Assembly: GCA_008921705.1 (NCBI GenBank)
Contig: VFFE01008521.1
Location: 1,826,094 to 1,890,093 of the forward strand
Direction: 5' to 3'
DNA: 64,000 nucleotides
Origin: Burhinus oedicnemus
Lineage: Eukaryota > Chordata > Aves > Charadriiformes > Burhinidae
In this document: positions 10,090 through 23,500 of the stretch, piece by piece
Position numbering within the stretch: the stretch's first letter is position 1
Layout of the letters: the number at the start of each line of letters is the position of its first letter
Translations under genes and position numbers: made by a program
Notes under the pieces: model-generated
The model's database searches: none
What the model was told of the DNA's origin: nothing
Seen by the model: the letters and a program-made list of their open reading frames with translations, nothing else

Positions 10090-12080
10090 ATCTCCAGCTT
10101 TATCATCTAATTTCCTTTTTTTAGGAAATTTTCCTTTTTTGTTAGTTTCTGTGAAAAAAACTCATGCTGCTTCTTTAATAGATTAACGTTGATTAGAAAA
10201 AGAAAATCTTGTAAACTTTGGTAGAATTGAATAAAGCTTCACTATGTTATTGACAGCATAGTCAGTCCCATCAATTTCCATGATCAAGAGAGATGCAACC
10301 CTCATATTTTGTTTCTTCATAGAAAGGAATGTCTGGATTCTTGAGAGGTTGTTAGGCCACTGCTGGTCTCTGGTGCTTTCAATTGCTATGATGGGAAAAT
10401 CATAAAGCCCTTCAAAAATAATCACTGGAAAGATATGCAGTATTGGTGTATATCCTGAGCTAGTTCTTTCTACAAATTCAGCAGGTTAATCAAATTATAG
10501 ATATGTTTTAATCTTTAATTAGTTTAACATATCCTCCTTTCTATTGCCTCTTTTGTGCTTTACAATGTATATTCTGTTAAAGGACAACCACATGGCTCAA
10601 TGGACAGACACTGTAGATCTCTTTATGGCTGTTCATGTACAAGGGATTGTGTCCATTTGTAGTAGTACTTAATGCTTAAGTCTTCCATATTAGCTAATGT
10701 AATGTATGCCTTTTATTTCTTTGGCATTGTGATTAGTTTTGCAGGTTTTGAACAAAGATAGAGATAATTAGGGTAGGTAACAAAGGAAGATGGGTTTCCA
10801 CAAAGGCTCACAAAACTTGAGGCCCTCTCTGTCGTTACGGAAAGGAGACGTGCTTCCAGGGGCAACTGAGACCGGACACTAACTTTAGCATCCGTGGTAT
10901 CACTATAAACTTTTCTGCTTTCTGAATGTTCCTGATAGGAGCAAAGAAACAAGTCCTTAGCAATGAATTTTGAATACTTCAACATAAGATAAATAAAAAT
11001 AAAATTACCAGTGAGTGACATTTAATTCCAGTTACAGCTTTACCATACTACTTTCCCAGGACTGTTGATATTTAATAAAATTAATTTGAAGGTATTGGAC
11101 CTCCAAGGCTTGAAATCAGTCCCTTTCACTAGTTCCAAATATTTCTTCTCTGTAAAGCTTTACTAAATTTGTCCATACTTCAGTTTTCTGTCTAAACTCT
11201 GGAAGACAAAAATGCCTCCTGCCTTCCTGTCTTTTTAAGTGTTTCATCTATTTATAATATAAAACCCTTGCTTAAGATTTCTGTTTTATTGTATATGGAG
11301 TAGGGTTAGAGGACGAGTTAATGTCGATTTCCTCTCCCTACCTCAGTGGAAATTCAGTTTTCTGACAGCCCTTGAAAATCATGGAATCAGAAAAAGGTAA
11401 TTTCCATGTAAGTTAGAGGGTGGGTTTTTTCATAATTTTTTTGTATTTAGTACTTAGATTTTGGGAGGATTGAATCAAAAGATGACATTTTAAACATGAA
11501 ATTTTAATGAAAACATTTTCTTTTCTGTAGAAAATTAATCAGGGAAGATAATTTCAGAGTACTTAATGCAAGTTTTAGTGGAACAGGACTCACAGCTAAG
11601 GTCTTTAGATGCTAAATAATACAAATATGAAAATAGTACTGTGAGTCATACTACTGGGGGTGGCTGGGTCAGCTGCTTGTTTCCTAAATACTAATGAGTC
11701 TTTTAAATTTAAGGTTACCTCACTATTCATCATCTTCTTTTTTGCATGTTGCCTGAATTAATTGTATATAAAATATTGATGGACATAAATCAAATGTAGC
11801 TTCCATTTTTCCTTTTTGCCTGGGTTCAGGTGTAACCCACCTAGTTGATTGAACAAAAATATTCATAGTAATAGGTCTTTCTGGTTACATGCTGAACTTG
11901 GACCCCCTGTTTGCTCCTATTCATCAAATCTTAATCCAGTGCCTGGGGAGTTGCTGAAAAGACTGCTGTTGGTCTTAATGTATAGTGAATTAGATTTGGG
12001 AATCTTACAATCTTAGCAGTGAATTTCTGTCATTTCATGAAGTGCATTTGCCTGTTGGTGCAGGACCATCACCTGCTGTA
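10090..12080. other. AT-rich noncoding sequence
   Basis: No exon, RNA gene or transposon recognised. Open frames are at most 102 codons and unremarkable. Confidence 0.6.
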
Positions 12081-12284
12081 CACTCATGGATACCGCCTAT
12101 GTGAAGAGCAGCTTTTCCCAAGGGGATGCTGAAACAGGGCAGTTCCCATTTTGCCGGGAGATAATCCCAGAAGCGAAGGGATCTCAGGTTTCATACACAA
12201 AACCTCTGCCCTTTGTTTTAAGTCTCGTTACTAGAAATGACAAGCCATGCTCAGTGCCATCCTTTGGGCTGATTCCAGCTGATG

Positions 12285-12425
12285 GCTTTCGCCCGCGGCC
12301 GGACCACAGAGCTAAGCGGTGATGCCGGCAGCGTTTCCCCCAGCACAGCCGGCCACAGGAATACACCCGGCCAGCGGGCTCCATGCCCGGCACGACCTGT
12401 CGCCTGGAGACTCATGGTCTCCGTA
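12285..12425. promoter_or_regulatory. Small isolated CpG cluster
   Basis: About 13 CpG dinucleotides fall within roughly 135 bases, while the surrounding kilobases are CpG-poor. The cluster includes CCCGCGGCCGG near 12292-12302 and several CCGG sites. Such orphan CpG clusters can be alternative promoters, enhancers or CTCF-type sites kept unmethylated in the germ line. No exon is visible; four short overlapping frames on both strands cover it and look like low-stop shadows. Confidence 0.45.
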
Positions 12426-12589
12426 GCTTTGTTTAACACAAGACATTTTTGTCTGCTCCGCAGATACTCATGTTTGCTGATGGGCAATAACATTAAGCCA
12501 AGCAAGGGTAAACCGATTTCACACAGAAACTCCTGTCAGAGCTCTGTATTACATCAAGAATAAGCTTAGAGTAACTCCAGTGAAGCCGT

Positions 12590-12810
12590 TTCATTTGGCT
12601 TGCCAGACTGAGTCCAATATGAACCTTCAACATAGATATTATTGCATTAATTTTAATGAATAAAGATCACAGACACATTACTTATTTAATTAACATAGCA
12701 AAACCTATTGTCAGCAAGCAAAGAAGTTGTATTGTACAGCCACTCTAATGCAATCACAAGAGTATACTTTATGGCTGTGAGGATATAATTTTCTTGTTAA
12801 AAACCTTTGA
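12590..12810. promoter_or_regulatory. Candidate conserved noncoding element
   Basis: A complex AT-rich segment just right of the CpG cluster. It contains a TAATTTTAATGA cluster near 12648-12659, TTTAATTAAC near 12685-12694 and an ATGCAAT octamer-like core near 12747-12753. The density of homeobox and POU-like cores fits a developmental enhancer, but in AT-rich DNA chance matches are frequent. Conservation is not tested. Confidence 0.3.
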
Positions 12811-12814
12811 TGTT

Positions 12815-14490
12815 TCTTTAAATATATAAAAACACAGGAAATGTGTAAATAAGGCTTGCCAGCTGTCTCAAATGCCTCATATCAAAATGAATCTTTTAGC
12901 TTTAATCTGTGTTAATTTTGATCTTTCAAATAATGCTGATGTATATATAGATGCATATATAGAAATATAAGCGGAGGTATACATGTATATACACATCTTC
13001 TGTTATAAAATCGTAGGTGTTAATATTGAAAAAACAACCATAATGTCAATTTTCATGTGTTATCTTTACCATTATTTTTATCTTTGTATTTACAGTTAAG
13101 GGCTGTTTAACCGCAAGAGTTTCACTTTTTTTGTGCTTTCCTGCCTGGTCCAACTCACTGTTCGACAGAAAATGCTCCTTTAATTTGTTCTTCTGGATTT
13201 CAAGAGCACTAAATGGGACATTGCAATACTTGACCAAGCCCCACTGCGCAAAGTCTCCCCTGCATGTCTAGCTTAGACCTACGCATGTTTTTCCATCTGA
13301 GCTCCTTCATGCATTACCACATGAGCTGGTTCGAAGTTTCTGAAAGTCAGGGAGTCGAGGCCACCAGTCAGCTGAATGACAGTATCTTGACATGTGCAAG
13401 ATGGGCCGCTGGCTCTGTGGTAGTCCTGAATTCGTAACTCAGAGGGAGTCTGTGTTCCGTACAACAGGGGAGGCTGTGGGCAGTGTATCTCAGAGACTGG
13501 CAGGAGCTGCTTGCTGTGTAGATGGGTTTAGATTAACAGTAGGAGGCAAGATTTTAACACATACTTTGGTGTGCTTAATCCCACACGGACACACAGACTA
13601 TGAAAACTATTGCTTGGAAGCAATATATCTAGTCAGGCTGCGGTTTATCTAATAATGAAACCTGAATGTGAAAACGGAAATGTAAATATAATGTAGTCCA
13701 AAGTGTATCAGGCTGTATCAGTGACACCTGAAACATGGGAATAAGTGAATTTGTTGATTGTTCGGCAGGAACTGTGATTCTACAATCCTTGCTTTTATTA
13801 TTATTTTTAGTGCAGTGATTTTAACCCCTCAGAGTGCTCTCAAATAAGTTTTTAACCTTATGGTTTATTGAGATAAATGAGAATGACTGAATTTTAAACT
13901 AGAGGGAGTTTCCTATAGCCTTATCTTGTATTTTTTCTACCAAAATTGGCACGGTATTCTTAGCTTAAAAAGGAAGTTTTTTCCTTTGCCTCCCCGTCTT
14001 GTTCAGCCCTCTTGTTGCCACATGTGCTGTGTAACAGCTGACAGGCATGGGGAAGGCTGCTCGAGGATGGATGTTAACGAAAAGGCTATTAATAATTAAG
14101 AAATTGAGAAATCCTGGGTGTTGGTCAGTGGTCTCTGGCGTGACTTTGCCTTGATCACATGATCTTTTCTGTTGCATACGTCATCCCTAAGGAGATATCC
14201 CTGCCTCCTAAACTCAGTGTCAAGCCTTGGCTTAACATCACCTCCCAAGGGAAGGAAGGGGCTTGGCTAGGGGGAACTGTCCCTCCAGGGCAGTTCTCTG
14301 AAGCCAGCTGGCCAGGCGCCAAGAAGGAGGACAGCATGGTCCAGGCCGGGACACCAAGGGGTGGAGAGCAGTTCACGGCCACACGGCCCAGCACCCATCC
14401 TCTCTCAAGCAGGTTGGCCAGGATCATGGTATTTACCACAGTATTGGGCCTCAAGTCTCTTCTCAGCGACCTGTGGTGGTCCCAACACTT
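12815..14490. other. Noncoding sequence
   Basis: Contains a short alternating TATA/CATA tract near 12940-12995. Between 13965 and 14460 GC content rises a little and frames of 70-141 codons overlap on both strands; none has a recognisable motif. Confidence 0.55.
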
Positions 14491-14492
14491 AG

Positions 14493-14556
14493 TTATTACT
14501 ATTGCTATTGTTATTGCTGTTGCTATTGCTATTGCTATTCCTATTCCTGTTGTTGT
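14493..14556. repeat. Imperfect (TATTGC)n hexamer microsatellite
   Basis: About ten hexamer units related to TATTGC, drifting to TATTCC at the right end. It lengthens a plus-strand open frame with an Ile/Ala/Val-rich tail that is only a translation of the repeat, not a membrane protein. Confidence 0.85.
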
Positions 14557-15870
14557 TTTCTGTAGGTTTTGGGGGTATTTTTAGTTTCGATTGTGAAGTG
14601 CAGCCCCCCCAGCATGATACTTTCTTCATGCAGAAAACTGGTAGTAGATGTTTCGTCTCCTAGACTACGAGCAGGGATAAACTTAGGGATGGGATGGTAT
14701 CAGAGGATGATTCAGTACAGACTGAACCAAGCATGTCACCTTGGTATTAGAGGCGGTCCTTGGAGTGAAGCATCTTCCCTCATCTGTTGACTCCGAACGG
14801 ACACCAGCAATGAACTGGCATTATGCAGTGTAGATGGTCTGGGACCCGTGTGGGGGAGTTGACTCAAGGACTGCATCACTCGGCAGTGCAAACGTATTGC
14901 CTGGCTTCAGTTCCCATGAGCAGAACGGGGTGGTAGCACTTCTCACCTCACTGGCTCACTAAGGGAACAAGGACACTAGAGACTGTGAGGTGTTAAGACA
15001 TGGTAAGATACGGTGTTTTGCAGTGTGTGGAGAGCACAAAAGACAGGCTTCTGTCTGAGAAGACGGATGGGTTTCCTTCAGTAAAGCATTAATGCATGCT
15101 GTATTCCTCCTCTGAAATGCGAGCTAATAATCACAGGCTCTGCAGTTGTTTCTGGGGATTTTGTTACGCAGATGGTATTTTCTAATTATTACGTTGTAAA
15201 ACCCATGCACACGTGAAAGGGAAGAGTGAAATAGAGAGGGGTAATCTAACTAAATATAAAAAGCATATTTATAAGCACATTTTTTTGCCTGAGAATAAAT
15301 TAGCTCACTCTTAGCCTTACGCTTTGGAGCTCTGTCTGGCTATATCTGTGCTTATAAGATGCCTAGTTGTCTTTTTTTATTGCACTTTGAAAAGCCTCAG
15401 AAACCTGACTCCCATCCCTGACATCCTGTTGAGACAGGTCAGGATGGGCAGGTGTGCGCCTGCTGCTCTCTGAATCAGGACTGTGAAGGCAAAGGGGTCT
15501 CCAGTGCAGGTCCCATTTAGGGGATCCCTCTGTAACACAGATGCTCTTCAGAAGTAAGCTACAAACCTTCTTGTACACTCCTTTCACAAGCTGTCCTTCC
15601 AAAAAAGGAATGGTGAAACAAATGTTTGGTGAAACAATTCCATTGAAAAACAGAATTTGCCACAGCCATATTTCCCATTTGTAGAAGAACCGAAATGCAC
15701 TCCAGCAGATCATGTTTGTTCAGCAGATTTCAATTAAGGGTGTATTGCTTTTAAAGGCCAAGCTCGACTTTTTCCACAGCAAGTTTTTTTTTCTTCCCTC
15801 TCGGTACATAACTCCATACAATGACTTCATACAGACAAAATGTGCACCTGCCTATATCCTTAGAAAGCTT
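14557..15870. other. Noncoding sequence
   Basis: Nothing recognisable apart from a chance 116-codon minus-strand frame at 15363-15713. Confidence 0.55.
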
Positions 15871-15871
15871 T

Positions 15872-16490
15872 TATAGAATCATAGAATCATAGAATCATAG
15901 AATGGTTTAGGTTGGAAGGGACTTTAAAGATCATCTAGTTCCAACCCCCCTGCCATGGGCATGGACACCTCCCACTAGACCAGGATGCTCAAAGCACCAT
16001 CCAGCCTGGTCTTGAACACCTTCAGGAATGGGGCATCCACAACTTCTCCGGGCAACCTGTGCCAGTGCCTCACCACCCTCATAGTGAAATTTTTTTTCTT
16101 GATACCTATTCTAAATGTTCCCTCTTCCAGTTTGAAGCCATTACCCCTCGTCCTATCACTTCATGCCGTTGTAAAATGTCCCTCCCCATTTTTCTTGTAC
16201 TGGAAGGCTGCTATAAGGTCTCCCCGGAGCCTTCTCTTCTCCAGGCTGAACAACCCCAACTCTCTCAGCCTGTCCTCGTAGCAGAGGTGCTCCAGCCCTC
16301 TGAGCATCTTCGTGGCCCTCCTCTGGACCTGCTCCAACAGGTCCATGTCCTTCTTGTGCTGAGGACTCCAGAGCAGGATACAGTACTCCAGGTGAGGTTT
16401 TACGAGAGAGGAGTAGAGGGGCAGAATCTCCTCCCTCGACCTGCTGGCCACGCTTCTTTTGATGCAGCCCAGGAGTTTTGGAAAAATTTC
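15872..16490 (-). mobile_element. CR1 LINE, 5'-truncated, 3' end at left
   Basis: The left end shows four copies of the 8-bp CR1 terminal repeat (ATTCTATG on the minus strand). Next come the typical CR1 3' UTR and then the end of ORF2. The element is cut off at its 5' end near 16490, as most CR1 insertions are. CR1 is the main non-LTR retrotransposon of birds. Copying starts from the 3' repeat and often stops early, without a poly(A) tail or clear target duplication. The copy is fairly young, since 96 codons of ORF2 are still open. Confidence 0.96.
16161..16451 (-). pseudogene. CR1 ORF2 C-terminal fragment (reverse transcriptase tail)
   Basis: The 96-codon open frame contains hallmark CR1 segments: [15 protein letters not shown], then [19 protein letters not shown], then [21 protein letters not shown]. 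These lie after the reverse transcriptase core and before the stop codon. Neither the polymerase active site nor the endonuclease domain is present, so it is inactive. Compared with the CR1 copy at 20154-20537 it lacks 15 bases, an in-frame loss of five residues after FQY. Confidence 0.9.
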
Positions 16491-19400
16491 TTTTACCTTG
16501 CCCTGTCTGAATTAGCAGTAGTGTCTGCCGTGGGAGGAGGCAGGCATTGTGGTTAGGGTTTGGATGGGAATAGGGATTTTAATACTGGTGGAGGAATTAT
16601 TGTTATTTCTTTCTATTACAAGATTGCCCATAATCGCCCAGTTTCCATTTCCCTCTGTGTTGTGCACACTCAGAACCCGTTCCATACAGCTTACAAAAGA
16701 CAGAAATTGGATAGAGGCGGCTGGGGAGCACAAGGTAATAACAAAACCATATTGGCAACACTATTGACAGTAGCCATCAGCTACCACTTCCTTCTCAATT
16801 TTTTGTAGACTTCACAGTAGATAAGGGATTTGAAGGAATAGAGGCTGGAGTTCACCATCTTTTTAGTCTGCTTGAATGATTGAGGAGGGGTATAAAAAGC
16901 CACCTCAGGCTTAATTTTGTAGCAGCCAATTCTCACAAAGGGTGAAGTCTGTCTGTAGGAAAAGCACAAAGCTTCTGCGATGCCAGAGCACCCGCAGATG
17001 TCACCTAAGAAAAAACAATCAACAGCCCAGTTTTCATTAGGCTATCAAAACAATTAACTTGATCAAAATCATGTTGATTCTGTAAGGTGATTTTACCTAC
17101 GGAAGAGAAAATTTCTGCACAAATTCCCATAAGCCTTTCAGAACTGTGGCATAATCTTTCCCCATCAGTGAAATCCCAGCATTTTAAGTTTAGAAACCAG
17201 AAAACTAAACTATCAGTGAGAAGAGGTAAGCATAACTTTATGTTACACAGTATTCAGAGTATTTAAATAGAATATTTGGACTCTTAGTTTGAATTTGGAC
17301 TTTTGACCTCATATTAATAAGCAAGTTTTAATCTAGTTGAATTTAAAGGATATTTAATTTTTAATGCAGGCTTTGTGTCATTTTACTTTCTTAATAATCA
17401 GAAGGTCACATGGTATCAGATGAAACACCTTATGACAATCTAAATTGAATATATCATCGTTATTACCTTTATCAGTCAGAAAGAATTAATTGAATTGTGA
17501 GTATTGCTCATAGATCATGATGTCTGCTTCTGAAAAATGCATTGACCTATAAATTGTCCTCCAATAGCCATCCCCAGACTAGACAGGAATTGCTAGAAGA
17601 AATTTGTAGAAAGATGTCTTCTGAATGATGGGTGTTTGCACAGTAAAGCTGAGTAAGGTGGCGGCTATTTCAAAGCCCCTTTTTAGAGGTTTTTTTGTGA
17701 GATCTTTAAAAAAAAATTACAGTTTTCTATTTCTAGTGTGAATTAACATGTCTCATATGAGATATATTTAATTTCTTTTTTCTGTTTAGTTATTTCCATG
17801 TAAGGCAGGACACTGGTGGAATATGTACTCACCACCACATGAATTTATAGATACTTGTTCATGGTGCCACATTAATTTTTACCGAAAATACAGTAAAATT
17901 GTGCAGCAGATGAATGATTCCTGGAACAAGTTATCTTTGTATTTATTTTTTAAGATCTATTTTACAATGATTCATAAACTTTAATTGTGAATTGCTTTGT
18001 AAATCATATAATTTGCTGCTCAGGCTATACTCCAGATCTGAATATATGTACCCATCCTTAGAAACAGCCGACAGAGCCTTATTGTTAGCAGTCCCTACTC
18101 CCTCTTAAAACAGTTTTCTTTTAGGTTTGTCCTTCTCTGTTTTCGCTTTCAAGGCCAAAATAACTGCTGGACAGCCCAGATTTAGTGCCCTTTAATTGAC
18201 ATGGCTTTTCTTCTGACTGATGTCTGTTCCCTGATGGTATACAGAAAGCAGTCATAACTACTCTGATACTTATCACAATAAACAAGCTAAAATTCTATTC
18301 TAGTTAGACTTCCTATTCCCCTTATGTCCTTCAGCAGCCATCTTTGCATTTGTGATCTGAGTTCATCTTTTGGAGAATACTGGCCAGAAGCCTCCGCATT
18401 ATGCCAGAACAGGTCTCACTAGTGCTGTATGCAGTAGCTCTCCCACATACCTGTCTTAAAATACAGATGCTAAATTTGCAGCTATTCAGTGATATGCCAT
18501 TCTGATTTGTCATTTAGAAGATTGTACTTACCTCATATATTTTTTCTGACATCCGGCATACAGCGGCATTCTGCTTTACTGAGAGTCTGTGGCTGCCCCA
18601 GACAATCTGTAACGCTTTACCACTTTAACTTAAGTATGTATTTAATGCTGAGAATCTGCCTAGAATCTGAACAGTAGCCAAAAGTATTGCGCTCTCTGCT
18701 CCTGTAAGTGTTCTTAACAGTGGTCTTTCTTCTGGCAATGTGGGAAATGGCATTAATTGTTCATAGTTCAAACCTGCTTAAAATTCATCCTCGTACCAGA
18801 AGGATTGCAGATTTCGGTGCTATTTCCTGGATATATTATAAAGCAAATCACGGTAGCTACTAATATCTTGGTACATAAGATTGAATGGGTCAGTTTTACT
18901 CACTGAGTATGAGCATATTCACCAAATCACCAGAAATAATGATATGTGTGTGGCAGAGACCTCGCAGAATACGTCTTATCTCACCATAACAAGACACTGT
19001 GTTTCTTGTTGGTTCCTGTAGTTATCAGATACTATTTAAAAATCCCCTTCTCTCAGCTGTAAAACCATGCCAGAAAATCTGGCATTCCAATGCAAGTCAC
19101 AAATGCAGCTAAGAAAATTTTTTATTTTTTTCTTTCAGACTTACAGAAACTTTACATGGCATATGTTTAGGACAGATACCTCATTATTAACAAGTCGAGA
19201 AACAGAAGAATATTGCAACTGGCATAGGAAGAGTAGTAGCTTCCAAAAGAAGGGATCCTAGGAAAGTCATGAGATGGTAAAGTGTAATAGCATGATTTTA
19301 AGTATAAAAAACAGGTTTTGGCTAAGTTTAGCTAGGAGTAATGTGTATTATCTTCTGTAGAGTATTTGTGGCAAACACTGTGTTTAGTATCCTAGCTATT

Positions 19401-20153
19401 CCATTAGTTGTTCCTCAGCCTCATGGCCTCATCATGTACCAAATTTTCTTTTAAAAACTCTCCATCTTGCGTACAATTAATCTTTACTGAGGATGTTAAA
19501 GTACAGTATAGCCAATGTGAGTTAGGATCATCAATAACAGTGACAATTGTCAGACACAAGAATAAAACTATTTTAGGAAGCCCCAGCCTTGATTGTATAA
19601 TTTCAAATTTGCATAACCAGTGTTAACAAATCCAGTTATGTTAGGCACTTGGTTCAGAATGGCTTTTAAGTATAGGATTAAGATTGGGAGGGGCATCAGA
19701 TAATTTTAAATTGTAGGATTAATATTCCAGAAACCATCTGGAGAAGTGGCCATGCCACTGTACTGCTGAATACAGCAGAGCCATGGACCATGCCCTGGCC
19801 CTGAGGCCAAGTGACTAGGCCAGGCCGTGTTTATGCTCTCTAACTTTATGGCCCAAAGGGGTAATCCTGTGAGGTAGGCTCCTGTTGCCTACAACACCAT
19901 TATTGGTTTTTGTGAGGGTGTTTCTTTTTTTCAGTTGAAGATGTTGGACGTGATGGGAGGGCATTGTTGCAGCCTGCCGGACTGGTGTTTCCATAGCATA
20001 AATGGAAGAACTGTGCTGTGTAACGGGATGACGTGCAGGGATGTTTGTGTGGGAGACCTTGCGGGGTGTTGGTCGGGGAGTCCGTAGGGCAGAGGGACTC
20101 TTGTCCTGACTGCCACCCCCCTGGTGCTACCCCCTGCACCCTGCCTGCACTTC
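16491..20153. other. AT-rich noncoding sequence between two CR1 copies
   Basis: No exon, RNA gene or repeat is recognised over about 3.6 kb. Frames are under 85 codons. A motif-rich AT stretch lies around 17300-17580. Confidence 0.6.
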
Positions 20154-20537
20154 ACAGAATAGAATTATAGAATGGTTTAGGTTGGAAAGGACCTTAGAGA
20201 TCATCTAGTTCCAACCCCTCTGCCACGCACAGGGACACCTTCCACTAGACCAGATTGCTCAAAGCCTCATCTAGCCTGGCATTGAACACTTCCAGGGATG
20301 GGGCATCCACAACTTCCCTGGGCAACCAGTTCCAGTGCCTCACCACCCTCATAGTGAAATTTTTTTTCCTGATATCTAATCTAAATCTACCCTTTTCTGG
20401 TTTGAACCCTTTGTCCTGTCACTACATGCCATTGTAAAAAGTCCCTCTCCAGATTTCCTGTAGGCCCCCTTCAGGTACTGGAAGGCTGCTATAAGGTCTC
20501 CCCGGAGCCTTGTCTTCTCCAGACTGAACAACCCCAG
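20154..20537 (-). mobile_element. CR1 LINE, 5'-truncated
   Basis: The left end has a decayed terminal repeat (AGAATAGAATTATAGAATGG as read on the plus strand). Then come the same 3' UTR and ORF2 end as the copy at 15872. It stops near 20537 within the LGLFSLEK segment. The coding part reads [20 protein letters not shown]. It has the same orientation and a closely related subfamily to the first copy, but is a separate insertion with different truncation and mutations. Confidence 0.95.
20376..20536 (-). pseudogene. CR1 ORF2 extreme C-terminal remnant
   Basis: About 53 codons of the CR1 ORF2 end remain open, from [11 protein letters not shown] to the natural stop region after KRVDLD. The open frame continues to the right beyond the element into unrelated flank, so its apparent N-terminus is not CR1. 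It has no enzymatic domain. Confidence 0.85.
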
Positions 20538-20540
20538 CTT

Positions 20541-23500
20541 TGGGGCAGGGAGCCTCAGTTCCCCCAACCCAAAGCCACACAAGGGAGCGTGCCAGCAGGG
20601 AAGCAGTGGGGACAACTGCAGATCCAGCGCTTGAGCTTCCTTCCTGGGTTTATTTCATTTAGCACTGGTGCAGCCAGGGAGTCTGGCTGCCTGCAAAAAT
20701 ATGATACACAGTTAGTTTAAAAAGGTCTACAGAGCACCAACCCCACACCACTTACGTGTCATAAGCTCCAAGGTAATAACTCTCAACATCCTATAATTAA
20801 TAAGACTTAAAAAAGCCCCAGAAATTACAATGTGCCACAGAAAGAGAGCAGGAGAAATCAAGGGCATTAGGGATGTCCTAATATATATGTATATATATAT
20901 ATGTGGTGCAGCAGTGAGAATACTGACGTAACATTCTGTATTAAAGTAAATGAGGAAGTTTTAAAGAAGAAATTACTAAAGATATAATATGGGGACAAGT
21001 CCCATGTTGCATAAAAATGGTATCATTTTTCTTCGTTAATGTGTAATATGGGAAAGGACAGATAGGAAAAAGCAATCCAGAAACAATATGTTCTTACCTA
21101 CATCAGACAGAGGAGAGCCAAATGAGACACATCTAGATGGGAAGCACCTTCACAGGCTCTTCTGTCTCACCACTGGGTGCACAGCAAAAATTGCTTTTCT
21201 AACTAATCTCAAGTATATTTAATCAGCCAGGCAAAGGTGTATTCATCCTGGCACAAGATGTAATAATTGCCCAAGGAAGCGGTGGGGGGAGGAAGGATTG
21301 CTTTAAGGCTGCTGCTGCAGAAGTGTGGAGGAGCTAGCCAGGGGTGAAATAGTATTTCCAGAAGGGGAAGGCCAGTAATTTTTCAAGCTTATGTCTTCTC
21401 CCCGTCCCCTTAGGTAAAACGGTTTTGTCACTAGTAGTAATACAGCCATGCCAAATGAATCTCCCCAGACACCACCTGAAAAAAAGTGACAGGAAAAAAA
21501 TAGACAGATGTTTGTTAAATTTTGTTTTCATTTGATTTTATTTTCCACTGCAGAAATTAATATTGTGCATTTAGTCAAGTTTATAAATGCAAGGTTATCG
21601 TACTCATGGCATTTACACATCATTTTGAATATTTTCAGGGTAAACAACATCCACATTTCCATATCACTAGAGGAAACAAACTACACGGAGAATACAGGAA
21701 ATGAGTATGTTTCCCAAAGTAGTAATTTCACAATATTTCTTTTCCAGTTTGCAAAGATGAGAGAGGTTTTATATTGTTTGATGAAGTAAAGTTTAAACAG
21801 CTCTTGTATACAGGAAAAAGTTAAATGTTATATTGTAGATTCTAAAGAGAATTAATGCACTTCTCACTCAGAGATAATTTATACAAAATTCATAAAAACA
21901 AAGAACAGAGCACACCGAAGAACAACCAAGAAAAAAAACCAGCAGCAAATGAACCTGCCTGTTCTTGTGCTGGGTCAGAGTGAACATTACTATGGGCTGA
22001 ATGGTAATTAAGCTGAAGGTCACAAAGAAGTTCTCAATTACACCTGTTGCATTAGGCTCTGTCAACCTTAGCACTTTGGTTTGAAGCAGTAGCACAATCC
22101 TGAAACAAATCCCTTGGCTGTTCACACTTCCCACACATTGGTTCAGTTTCTGGGGCAGCTTTTGGAGTGTGCCAAGCAGGTTGCCTCAGAGGACGGAGCA
22201 CCGCTGGCAGCTCCCTCCACTTCTGCACCTCCAGCACGTGCGGATTGAAACCCCTCTCTGAGCCTCCAAACAGCCTCAAGCTGGTTTCAAGGACCAGATT
22301 CAATCTATTCTGAAACGCAATCTACTGCACAGTGTAGAAGTTGGGGCTTCCATGCCACATGATTTGATCTAATTATTGTTTCACTCATATTGCCATGAAT
22401 TAGCTGATAATATGAGTCTTTTTTTTGTGAAATCATTTTGCCCAATGATATGAAATCAGAATAAGTGAAAAGAAGGCATTTTATGGAGAAGTGGTAAATG
22501 CATGAAGGGTATCATATGCGGGCTGGTAAAATAAAGTGAAGTGGGTCGAATGAAGAACCACCTTTACCTTTATGGAAGAAATTAGCCTTTTAGTAAAAAT
22601 TGAAAATGAGTAATAATTAGTAAGTGCTTTTACCATTTACATAATCTTGTAAACCCATCTGTCAACAAATTAAATAAAAATTTAATTAAGTACTGCCATG
22701 TGGGCAGTTTCTAGAGCTGCCGTTGCTCCTGTTAAAACAGGAGCATCAACTGTGTGTATGCGTGTTCTAGCCTCATCCCCCTGCCCTTCTAGGTTAAAGG
22801 AGGTTTCCACTTCTTCAGCTGGTTTGTAAATTTGACAACTAAGCTTTTTTTTTAAGCAGAAACTGGCAACTGAATTTGACCCAGTTTTCCAAATAGTTTT
22901 AAAACAGCTGAAATCACACTTTGGCACAAGAAGAAAAGAAAGAAAAAAAATTAAAAAATGGAAAAGGAGATTTACACATTTCATAGCACTATTTTGTCAG
23001 GTTTCATAAGAAATTCATTATATAATACGGACCTTTAATCCATAACAGGATTAAAAATAATTATTTTCCCATTTTCTGCTTTCCTCTGTGGCTGCTTCAA
23101 TATGTATCCCATAGTTTGTGTAGTCTTGCGTTATTTAGTAAAGTCCTCAGATATTGAACAGCTGTTTGCTGGTTTTGACCTGCAACATTAGAATAACAGC
23201 ACTACAAAGGCAACAGACTTTGGCAGCTGTAAACTGTGTACAGCTGAACTATGATATTTGCAATTAATATGTTACTTGCAAAATTGCATCTGCTTGTTTT
23301 CATTTCTGCCTGTTTTTCAAGTAGCACCACTTACTAGAATCTACAAAGACCTAAGAAATTTTGGTATGCAGTGTATGCAGTTATATAATAAGTTTGCATT
23401 TATTTGCATTATATGTTTCATATCCAAATTTAAATTTGGAGTCGTAGATTGGTCTGTAGATTACCTCCACATGAATTTAACAATTAGTCAGTAGGCACTG

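Noticed and set aside
13328..13340. GGTTCGAA resembling a tRNA T-loop (also a GGTTCGAGG near 63079)
   Set aside because: No acceptor stem, D-arm or anticodon arm can be formed around either site.
14159..14584. 141-codon frame with an apparent hydrophobic C-terminal segment
   Set aside because: The hydrophobic tail is the translated TATTGC microsatellite; an antisense frame overlaps the rest.
15985..16556. Plus-strand frames of 98 and 165 codons over the CR1 copy
   Set aside because: They are antisense shadows of CR1 ORF2 and its 3' UTR.
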